Below are positions 1 to 5,215 of a DNA stretch of 6,835 nt, in pieces. Positions within the stretch are counted from its first letter, which is position 1, and every line of letters begins with the position of its first letter. Position numbers and translations under genes: made by a program. The notes under the pieces are model-generated. The model searched no databases. It worked only from the letters and a program-made list of their open reading frames with translations, and was not told the origin of the DNA. The stretch covers positions 1 to 6,835 of the forward strand of contig DTUG01000221.1 in the NCBI GenBank assembly GCA_012964275.1, in the 5' to 3' direction. This DNA comes from Fidelibacterota bacterium (lineage in GTDB: Bacteria > Fidelibacterota > Marinisomatia > Marinisomatales > UBA1611).

Positions 1-148
1 AAATGTATTTTAGATCTTTAATAATCTCAAAGGTGATCTGTGAGAATTGTTCTGTTCGATTATAAGGAAGCTGTGACGCACCAATTGCAAGCGTTCGAGT
101 GGACATGGTTACTGGTCCGGGAGTAAATAATCTGATTTTATTATTCAG
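1..148 (-). CDS. Class V (PLP-dependent) aminotransferase, N-terminal fragment running off the left edge
   Basis: The minus-strand frame is open from the TAA at 172-170 to the window edge. From 136 it reads IRLFTPGPVTMSTRTLAIG, then ASQLPYNRTEQFSQITFE. The pattern LFTPGPV followed by a Q(L/V)PY-R-x-x-EFS segment is the N-terminus of class V aminotransferases of the alanine-glyoxylate/serine-pyruvate type, PLP enzymes of the cytoplasm. Only about 45 residues are visible, so no PLP lysine can be checked and the substrate is unknown. The start is a problem: the first ATG (106-104) lies after the conserved GPV motif, and no in-frame ATG, GTG or TTG precedes it. A CTG at 148-146 is the best candidate and gives LNNKIRLFTPGPV, but no well-spaced Shine-Dalgarno is seen. 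The frame is the same as that of the lipoprotein gene just upstream, separated by its stop codon. It may be the last gene of the minus-strand run, though its function looks unrelated to metals. Confidence 0.7.
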   Translation of the reverse strand, partial: MNNKIRLFTPGPVTMSTRTLAIGASQLPYNRTEQFSQITFEIIKDLKYI

Positions 149-169
149 TTTGTTGTATAAATTGACCTG

Positions 170-1357
170 TTATAAAATTTGACTTACAGGAATCCATTCG
201 GACTGAATTCCACTCTCCTTACCTGTTTTTGTCCAGGTAATAAAAACCCGGTCATCTGTTTTTGCTAATTTTGGATAACCACTTCCTCGCCCAGAATTAA
301 TTGGGAAGGAGGTTTGAAACGAAATAGATCCATTTTCAGCATTTAGTGATTTTAAAATGAGTTCACCGTTATCACTTTTCTCTTCAAGCCAACTTACTAT
401 CACACTTTCTTTATCCAACCAGAGAACATCCACTCGACCAATTGCATAACCATTATCTATCTGTATTGGATTACCAAATGATATACCTCCATCTTTTGAA
501 AAAGCCATATTTACTTTTGGTTCATTATTTGGAGCGGTGTACCAAGCAATGGCAACTTTATCTCCATTCACTGCCATTTTTGGTCCATTCACTGGACAGC
601 CTGGAATTACCCATCCATCTTCATTGATCGGGTACTGCAATCTGGTGCCATTTACAAATGCCAATTGAATATTTCGTACCTCATCCATACTTCTGTCCCG
701 GTATGCAATCAACGGACCCTCGATGGTATTTACAGCCGATGTAGGGCAGCACTCACATACCATATCATCCAGCATAATCTCTGGTCCAAGGTTTCCATTG
801 GGATTGATCGTAGATGCATAAAGCCGCATCCCTCCGGAACTTAGACTAACATCACTGGGAACCATTGCCCGTGAGTCCAGCCAAATAAGTCCTGTCTCAC
901 CAAGATATTTAAAAAATGATACAAAGCCATGCTCACCTTTGACACCATCACGATGAGGGATAACAGGGTCTGACCAAGTTTTACCGCGATCAACGGACAT
1001 GGCCACTTTTACATCATAATCGTAGGTTCTCTCGCCGCTCATCTCCAGCCATGAGAGAGCGAAAGTATCACTGCCGATATGGAAAATTTGGGGCAAGTCT
1101 GCCCAGTTTTTAAAAAATCGTTCACTAGATACGACTGTATCTTTTGGTGTCCATTTTTCTCCCGTGAATTCAGACATAACTATATGTTTGTCCCCTTCAT
1201 ACCAGATCATCATAAAACCTCTATCCGTCTCACAAATATTTGGGTATGCACTGCCAATTGGGGAAAAAGGTATTGGACCTGTGGTTGTCTTTCCACATGA
1301 GATAAAAAATCCCGTAATAATTAATAAAAATAGATTTCGTGTGAACCTACCTATCAT
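170..1357 (-). CDS. BNR/sialidase-like beta-propeller lipoprotein with CxCC signature
   Basis: A 395-residue predicted lipoprotein. A hydrophobic signal (residues 9-20) ends in FFIS-C, giving a lipidated Cys21 and an envelope location. The body shows sialidase-type Asp-boxes (SVDRGKTWSDP at 121-131, SKDGGISFGNP at 287-297) and repeated blade endings of the type LIWLDSR, AIAWYTA, VSWLE and ITWTKTG, as in a multi-bladed BNR propeller. No convincing sialidase arginine triad or catalytic Asp/Tyr/Glu set is seen, so glycosidase activity is doubtful. The distinctive part is CECC (C201, C203, C204) followed 50 residues later by CPVNGP (C254). The divergent gene at 3618-5153 carries the same pair of motifs. 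This suggests a metal or disulfide site on the propeller, but that is inference. The start is ATG with only a weak Shine-Dalgarno, 39 bases after the beta-barrel gene. A 12-codon frame (1395-1360) lies in that gap and ends two bases before the ATG. It probably belongs to the same operon as the HMA and MerT-like genes. Confidence 0.85.
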   Translation of the reverse strand: MIGRFTRNLFLLIITGFFISCGKTTTGPIPFSPIGSAYPNICETDRGFMMIWYEGDKHIVMSEFTGEKWTPKDTVVSSERFFKNWADLPQIFHIGSDTFALSWLEMSGERTYDYDVKVAMSVDRGKTWSDPVIPHRDGVKGEHGFVSFFKYLGETGLIWLDSRAMVPSDVSLSSGGMRLYASTINPNGNLGPEIMLDDMVCECCPTSAVNTIEGPLIAYRDRSMDEVRNIQLAFVNGTRLQYPINEDGWVIPGCPVNGPKMAVNGDKVAIAWYTAPNNEPKVNMAFSKDGGISFGNPIQIDNGYAIGRVDVLWLDKESVIVSWLEEKSDNGELILKSLNAENGSISFQTSFPINSGRGSGYPKLAKTDDRVFITWTKTGKESGIQSEWIPVSQIL

Positions 1358-1396
1358 TGTTAATTTCGCTTTTTACCGTTCATGATATCTTCCATT

Positions 1397-2203
1397 TTAA
1401 AATACGAAGCCTATTCCTGTTTGAAATATTATTCCAGTTGTTATTTGTGCATCTCGATTTTCATATACCGGGTACTTCAGCACGCTCCGTGCCATTACAT
1501 TTTCTTTATATACCACAAACTGGGGGCCAGTAAACAGACGCTGAGCACGAGAATTATCACGATTTAATTTGATTCTTCCAGATACGTCCCACATGATAAA
1601 CAAGCCCTGATTTTTTTGGTTATTATGGAACGGATGCCAACCCAAGTTTACATCTAATCCCAAGAACTTGGACCCATCATTATTGATCCAGCCAAACAGG
1701 TCATAAAGTTGATATAGAATTGGATCTTCAGCACTGTAGGACAGGCTTAATCCATAACCGGTATAACTGGACTGGATTTCAGATGATTTTCCCGTTGCAA
1801 GCTGAACCTGAGGTGTAAACCCAATATTTACTGTAGTGCGATCCATATTGAAATATTTTTTTAAAGGCATACCGAGTATCAGGTCGCCAATACCACTATG
1901 TTTTGATATTTTTGATGCTGCATCCACAATGTATTTTTCCGTAGAGATCTGGTTGTATGGCAGTTTGAATGTTGCGCGAATAGATCGGTTCCAAGTGTAC
2001 ACTCCCTCAAACCAGACAGTATTTTGAAAAAAAGTACTATCTAAGGTGGAAGGATCTTCAGTCAGCATTCTATCTGAACCAAAAGACTCATATTGAATCT
2101 GAAATCCGTAGCCGCCAGCCCATCTCGGTGCCATATCCATGACCGGCTGATGGGCCAATATTCTAGCTGCAAACAGGAGTGTTATGCATATTCTGCTTTT
2201 CAA
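1397..2203 (-). CDS. Predicted outer-membrane beta-barrel of a heavy-metal cassette (transporter-like)
   Basis: A 268-residue exported protein. Residues 1-18 form a short signal peptide (RICITLLFAARILAHQ). The rest alternates hydrophobic and polar residues in strand-like stretches (TVWFEGVYTWNRSIRATFKL, GLFIMWDVSGRIKL, TTGIIFQTGIGFVF) and ends in phenylalanine, the usual C-terminal signature of an outer-membrane barrel. The segment HSGIGDLILGMPLKKYF (102-118) resembles the GxGD motif of the MetA-pathway/transporter-type barrels, but I cannot assign a family with certainty. The start is TTG at 2203: it is preceded by AGAGG with six bases of spacing, an in-frame TAG lies immediately upstream, and the next in-frame Met would delete the signal peptide. 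That TAG is the stop of the MerT-like gene, and its last base begins the AGAGG, so the two are probably translationally coupled. It could act as the outer-membrane channel for the metal handled by its neighbours; this rests on context only. Confidence 0.75.
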   Translation of the reverse strand: MKSRICITLLFAARILAHQPVMDMAPRWAGGYGFQIQYESFGSDRMLTEDPSTLDSTFFQNTVWFEGVYTWNRSIRATFKLPYNQISTEKYIVDAASKISKHSGIGDLILGMPLKKYFNMDRTTVNIGFTPQVQLATGKSSEIQSSYTGYGLSLSYSAEDPILYQLYDLFGWINNDGSKFLGLDVNLGWHPFHNNQKNQGLFIMWDVSGRIKLNRDNSRAQRLFTGPQFVVYKENVMARSVLKYPVYENRDAQITTGIIFQTGIGFVF

Positions 2204-2212
2204 TGGTATCCT

Positions 2213-2593
2213 CTAAATATGCAAGGATTCGAGGATGGGGACAAGGGCGTAAGCAAAAAAACCACCTGTTAAAAAGACAATAGCGGAAGTATAAAACATA
2301 CGCTTATTGAATTTTCCCGTTATTTCGCAACCAAATTCTCCCGCATCAATGTCGCAGGCTAATTCCTTCGTAGGCTTAAAAACCATGTATCCATTGAGCG
2401 CAATTAAGATTCCTGCTCCAGCGAAAATCAGATCTTTGTTCTTCGATAGAGGAATTAACCAGGGGAATGTTAATAACATTGAACCCACCGCCGCACCTCC
2501 AGCTATTGTGGCAACGATGGCAGGCAATACACAACAAAGTAAAGTGCCAGAAGATGTAAAGAGAGTTAAGATGCTGAGTGCTTTATCTCTCAT
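2213..2593 (-). CDS. MerT-like metal transport membrane protein
   Basis: A protein of about 126 residues with three predicted membrane helices: roughly 5-33, 54-73 and 100-122. Helix 1 carries a vicinal Cys pair (LLCCVLP, C20-C21). The cytoplasmic loop between helices 2 and 3 carries a second Cys pair (ACDIDAGEFGCEI, C80 and C89). This is the layout of MerT, where the helix-1 pair takes Hg(II) from periplasmic MerP and the loop pair passes it inward. The length also fits MerT (about 116). The second pair is more widely spaced than in classical MerT, so the metal may differ. The ATG at 2593 overlaps the end of the HMA gene by 11 bases; a GTG three codons upstream (2602) is the alternative start. 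Neither has a good Shine-Dalgarno, so translation is probably coupled to the HMA gene. No mercuric reductase or MerR is in the window, so I do not name it merT. Confidence 0.8.
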   Translation of the reverse strand: MRDKALSILTLFTSSGTLLCCVLPAIVATIAGGAAVGSMLLTFPWLIPLSKNKDLIFAGAGILIALNGYMVFKPTKELACDIDAGEFGCEITGKFNKRMFYTSAIVFLTGGFFAYALVPILESLHI

Positions 2594-3059
2594 TTTTATC
2601 ACTTGTTAATTTTTTAGGGTTAGGATGTTTGTCTTTATCATGATGTCCAGATTGGTTTTTTAGGGTAATGTCGCTTATGTCCTTTTTTTCAATCTTTTTG
2701 CCGGAAGGGTTTACATAAACTGCTTGAACTTCATAGCCGGCATTTTTTATGACTTTTACGGCATCCCCAATATTTGGTTCTTTCCCTGGTTTTATGGCAA
2801 CCTGTGCAAACTGATTATTAATGTCAATAAAGGTTCCTGTTGTGTATCTACTTTTATCTATGAAATCGAGTTTACCTAGGTTCTTTTGAAGACCGTGTGC
2901 ACAGAATGAACAAACCATGCCTTTCACATGAAAAACCAAGTCAGATTTTCCGATTTGTATTTCTGCATCGTTGAGGTTTATTGTTTGAGCATGACCTAAT
3001 TTAATTAAGGTACAAAGTGACAAAATGGTTATGGTAATAAATTTTTTTATGTTGGACAT
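2583..3059 (-). CDS. Exported heavy-metal-associated (HMA) domain protein, MerP-like
   Basis: A 158-residue protein with a signal peptide (residues 1-24, ending LGHAQ), placing it in the periplasm. Residues 41-115 form an HMA fold with the metal-binding loop GMVCSFC (C50, C53) and the typical KNAGYEV ending. MerP, CopZ and P-type ATPase N-domains bind soft metals (Hg, Cu) through such a CxxC. The loop has Met before the first Cys and a following CAHG, unlike GMTCAAC of MerP. The tail (116-158) is highly charged and includes HHDKDKH (139-145), a possible extra metal ligand cluster that classical MerP lacks. The ATG is supported by AAAGGA with seven-base spacing. That site lies inside a long inverted repeat described separately. 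The end overlaps the MerT-like gene, which supports a donor-transporter pair. HMA identity is firm; the metal is not known. Confidence 0.87.
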   Translation of the reverse strand: MSNIKKFITITILSLCTLIKLGHAQTINLNDAEIQIGKSDLVFHVKGMVCSFCAHGLQKNLGKLDFIDKSRYTTGTFIDINNQFAQVAIKPGKEPNIGDAVKVIKNAGYEVQAVYVNPSGKKIEKKDISDITLKNQSGHHDKDKHPNPKKLTSDKNER

Positions 3060-3136
3060 ACTGAATCCTTTCTTGTTTGATTACAAAATGCTTCTGAATT
3101 ATTCCAGAAGTTCTAGATGTGTAAAAAAGATTCAGT
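3060..3136 (-). promoter_or_regulatory. Structured mRNA leader that buries the HMA gene's ribosome-binding site
   Basis: In the minus-strand transcript the first 14 bases (3136-3123) can pair without a gap with the last 14 (3073-3060): eight Watson-Crick pairs, then six more including two G-U wobbles. The 3' arm contains the whole Shine-Dalgarno AAAGGA (3071-3066) and ends one base before the HMA start codon. Between the arms sits a second hairpin, CTTCTG/CAGAAG (3110-3105 with 3096-3091), extendable to eight pairs with a four-base loop. The 5' arm begins directly after the TAG of the upstream Cys-rich gene, so a ribosome terminating there would cover the arm and free the Shine-Dalgarno. The pairing is read directly from the sequence; the regulatory role is inference. 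Confidence 0.5.
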
Positions 3137-3544
3137 CTAACAGAGCAGGGGTCTTATATAAGTAAGAGAATATTTGGGAGGTGTTAAATAGTGATTATGT
3201 ACATGATCTAGTTCAATATTTCTTTTATTGAATGTGATCAACTCTTGAATGTTTGTTTTTAAATCTTGTTTATAATCTGTAGTACCATGTGAATTGTAAA
3301 ATAGAGTTGGGAAAAATGATTCATTACAATCAATCATTCCCATGGGGCATTGGCTTTTTTCATTCTCACCGCAACAGGATGTTTGTTCTTTTTGACAACA
3401 CTGCATACTACAATTATCCAAATCAATAGTGCCGACACCCAAACGAACCACGAATTGTGAAATTATAACTATTGAGATTATCTTATAGGATCCAAGCATT
3501 ACTTTCAATATGCCAATAAAATTACTTAGTTCCAAATAATTCAT
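3137..3544 (-). CDS. Small Cys/His-rich membrane-anchored or secreted protein, putative metal binder
   Basis: About 135 residues from ATG 3544. A hydrophobic stretch (about 22-38, IISIVIISQFVVRLGVG) should act as a signal peptide or anchor. Next is a cysteine cluster: CSMQCC (45-50), CC (57-58), CPM (66-68) and C73, then HVHNH (114-118) and a terminal Cys135. Eight cysteines and closely spaced histidines suggest soft-metal binding, which fits the HMA and MerT-like genes downstream. I recognise no family. The start is uncertain: a TTG adjoins it at 3547, and ATG 3499 would give a neater signal peptide (MLGSYKIISIVI). None has a good Shine-Dalgarno. It would be the first gene of the minus-strand operon, and its stop touches the leader stem of the HMA gene, so its translation may control that gene. 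Confidence 0.6.
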   Translation of the reverse strand: MNYLELSNFIGILKVMLGSYKIISIVIISQFVVRLGVGTIDLDNCSMQCCQKEQTSCCGENEKSQCPMGMIDCNESFFPTLFYNSHGTTDYKQDLKTNIQELITFNKRNIELDHVHNHYLTPPKYSLTYIRPLLC

Positions 3545-3573
3545 CAAATCGGTTCATTCATTTCTATACGCCA

Positions 3574-3607
3574 GGGGTTTTTTGTTTACGGTGGTGGTGG
3601 TAGATTT
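3574..3607 (+). repeat. Leader repeat, copy 1, upstream of the propeller gene
   Basis: This stretch shares with 5174-5207 an identical 14-base block GGGGTTTTTTGTTT, then TGGTGG, then an identical TAGATTT, ending 8-10 bases before the ATG of each T9SS-cargo gene. In the second copy the GGGGTTTTTT is the 3' half of an intrinsic terminator. Here the matching CCCC arm is missing, so the block no longer forms a terminator. It also fills the short space between the divergent genes, so any promoter for either direction must overlap it. The shared sequence supports ATG 3618 rather than the in-frame TTG at 3582 as start, because the same stretch is non-coding in copy 2. Confidence 0.6.
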
Positions 3608-3617
3608 CTTCCGAATA

Positions 3618-5153
3618 ATGGTTAAAATAGTAAAAACAATTTCTTTTTGTATACTGATTACTGTACCCAGGGCTCAAGATGATCTAGATCTGGTTTGGAG
3701 TAACGAACAAATACTATCTCCGAGCGAAACCATGGATCAGAAATTTCCCGATGTAGTTATCGATGACAGCGGAGTTATGCATATCGTCTGGCTGGAACAG
3801 CATGGGAACCAGAAATCGATCCAGTATTCATCATCTGCCGATGGAGGTGCATCCTTCAATCAGCCGGTACAGGTCAATCAATTAAACCGACACATCATTG
3901 CCTATATGCAGTCCGGTCCAAAAATCCGAAACCGAGATAATGAATTATTTGTCATCTTCATGATGCATGATGAAAATGAATATCCATCTGTGTATATGAG
4001 CTATTCTTCGGATGGAGGACAATCGTGGAGTGAAGAGAGCGAAGTGAGCGACCAGCCTTACAGAAATGCCTATCCTGACCTGGAAATAGACATTAGCGGC
4101 AACCTGCACTTAATATATTACAATTACGGTCAGAACTGGGGCTTTGTAGGTGCTTTTTACGCGGTGGCTTTCCAGTTTTCATCTGGCTTTCAAACGAGCA
4201 TTCCCATGGGGATAACCAACGAAACCCAGGAGCCTTGTGACTGCTGCCAGCCAGACCTGGCATTATCCAATGGAGGTGATATATACGTTGCCTATCGCAA
4301 TAATATCACAAACCACCGGGACCATTACCTGGTAAAAAAGACGCAGGAAGATTCCACCTTCTCCAACCCGATCCAGATTTCAGCATATGAGGACTATATC
4401 AATTTTTGTCCAACATCCGGGCCATCTCTTAGCTTAAATGACAGTTTAGTTTTCGTTAGTTACTTTGTTCATGAAAACAACAGCAGTTTTGTGAATTATT
4501 CTTCCTTAAATGAGATCGAATTTTCTAATGAGACCATTGTTCATGATAATGGCTACCAACAGAACCATTCTCATTCTATTCTGCACGATAATTTTATACA
4601 CATTGCCTGGATCGAACACGGTTTAGGGAATCCGGATATATTTTATGGAATCATGGAAATTGGAAATGATGAACTGGTTAATATCCGCCGTGTAAACCAG
4701 GATTCAACCTCAGGTGAGGTTACACAAAAGGACCCAAAACTGCTTTGGGCTGATAACAGCCTGTTTTGTTTCTGGTCAGATGGAAGGAGTGGTTTATACC
4801 AGGTGTATCTATCCAAGGCAACGCTGGATACACAAACTGTCAATATAGGTCATGCTAATTCAGGTATTCTTCCAGATTCAATCAGCCTGTATCCTGCCTA
4901 CCCCAACCCATTCAACCCGGTCACAACCCTGCACTACAACCTGCCGGAAGATGCCATAGTATCTATCACCATCTACGATATGATGGGCAGAAGCGTCACC
5001 ACATTAGTCAGCAGTCAGCAGACCGCAGGGTACAAATCAGTGCAATGGGATGCCACCAATGATGCAGGGGCACCAGTATCAGCAGGGCTTTACTTGTATA
5101 TGATAGAGGCAGGAGAATTCAGGCAGACGAAGAAGATGGTATTGCTGAAGTAG
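3618..5153 (+). CDS. Secreted BNR/sialidase-like beta-propeller with CxCC signature and T9SS sorting domain
   Basis: About 511 residues from ATG 3618. A signal peptide (1-19, ending VPRA) is followed by a BNR-type propeller with Asp-boxes SADGGASF (73-80) and SSDGGQSWSE (130-139), blade endings such as HIVWLEQ, HIAWIEH and FCFWSDGR, and a C-terminal T9SS type A sorting domain (about 425-511; YPNPFNP, IYDMMGR, AGLYLY, KKMVLLK). It should be exported by Sec, passed across the outer membrane by T9SS, and anchored or released at the surface. Like the divergently encoded lipoprotein it has CDCC (C207, C209, C210) and, 54 residues after C210, CPTSGP (C264). The two therefore look like distant paralogues with a conserved cysteine site. 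Sialidase catalytic residues are not recognisable. A TTG at 3582 would add 12 residues, but that stretch matches a non-coding leader elsewhere in the window. An intrinsic terminator follows the stop. Its partner and ligand are unknown; metal-related function is inferred from the neighbours. Confidence 0.85.
   Translation: MVKIVKTISFCILITVPRAQDDLDLVWSNEQILSPSETMDQKFPDVVIDDSGVMHIVWLEQHGNQKSIQYSSSADGGASFNQPVQVNQLNRHIIAYMQSGPKIRNRDNELFVIFMMHDENEYPSVYMSYSSDGGQSWSEESEVSDQPYRNAYPDLEIDISGNLHLIYYNYGQNWGFVGAFYAVAFQFSSGFQTSIPMGITNETQEPCDCCQPDLALSNGGDIYVAYRNNITNHRDHYLVKKTQEDSTFSNPIQISAYEDYINFCPTSGPSLSLNDSLVFVSYFVHENNSSFVNYSSLNEIEFSNETIVHDNGYQQNHSHSILHDNFIHIAWIEHGLGNPDIFYGIMEIGNDELVNIRRVNQDSTSGEVTQKDPKLLWADNSLFCFWSDGRSGLYQVYLSKATLDTQTVNIGHANSGILPDSISLYPAYPNPFNPVTTLHYNLPEDAIVSITIYDMMGRSVTTLVSSQQTAGYKSVQWDATNDAGAPVSAGLYLYMIEAGEFRQTKKMVLLK
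4890..5153 (+). repeat. T9SS sorting-domain direct repeat, copy 1
   Basis: The 3' end of the propeller gene matches the 3' end of the next gene (5867-6154) at DNA level. Identical blocks include a 21-base stretch beginning TACCCCAACCC (4899-4919 and 5876-5896), GATATGATGGGCAGAAG, GCAGGGTACA and AGAAGATGGTA. The protein motifs are those of the FlgD-like type A sorting domain. About 1 kb separates the copies in direct orientation. Confidence 0.8.
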
Positions 5154-5157
5154 CATC

Positions 5158-5183
5158 AACCCCGCCAAGTAGCGGGGTTTTTT
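5158..5183 (+). terminator. Rho-independent terminator of the propeller gene
   Basis: An eight-base-pair perfect stem, AACCCCGC (5158-5165) with GCGGGGTT (5172-5179), closes a six-base loop and runs into six T residues (5178-5183). It starts five bases after the TAG stop of the propeller gene, the expected place for a terminator, and separates that gene from the next one. Confidence 0.9.
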
Positions 5184-5207
5184 GTTTGTGGAATGGTGGG
5201 TAGATTT
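5174..5207 (+). repeat. Leader repeat, copy 2, upstream of the Cys-rich secreted protein gene
   Basis: This is the second copy of the GGGGTTTTTTGTTT ... TGGTGG ... TAGATTT leader found at 3574-3607. Here its first ten bases are the 3' arm and T-tract of the terminator. The copy ends eight bases before ATG 5216. No usual Shine-Dalgarno lies near that ATG, so the shared TGGTGG/TAGATTT part may be a translation or transcription signal for this cargo family. Confidence 0.6.
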
Positions 5208-5215
5208 GGGCCAAT

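Noticed and set aside
1360..1395. A 12-codon micro-gene between the barrel and lipoprotein genes
   Set aside because: It has an ATG and ends two bases before the next start, but it is too short to distinguish from chance. I mention it only as a possible coupling element.
2307..2609. A 100-residue plus-strand open frame opposite the MerT-like gene
   Set aside because: It is antisense to a gene with clear membrane helices and paired cysteines. Its translation has no domain-like features and no ribosome-binding site was seen.
2213..3059. Calling this a mercury-resistance (mer) operon
   Set aside because: Only MerP-like and MerT-like proteins are present. No mercuric reductase, MerR or organomercurial lyase is in the window, the gene order is P then T, and the HMA loop and tail differ from classical MerP.
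3091..3110. An intrinsic terminator between the Cys-rich and HMA genes
   Set aside because: The hairpin is AT-rich and, on the minus-strand transcript, is followed by CATTTTG rather than a run of U. It fits better as part of the leader structure.
3582..3617. TTG 3582 as the start of the propeller gene
   Set aside because: The added stretch matches a non-coding leader before the next cargo gene, and ATG 3618 gives a standard signal peptide directly.
3548..3617. Sigma-70 type promoters in the divergent gap
   Set aside because: TATAGA-like hexamers occur, but no partner -35 at proper spacing was seen in either direction. A promoter must be nearby, but I cannot place it.
170..5153. Annotating the two propellers as active sialidases
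   Set aside because: Asp-boxes mark the fold, not the activity. I could not find a convincing arginine triad or catalytic residues, and the conserved feature is a cysteine signature instead.
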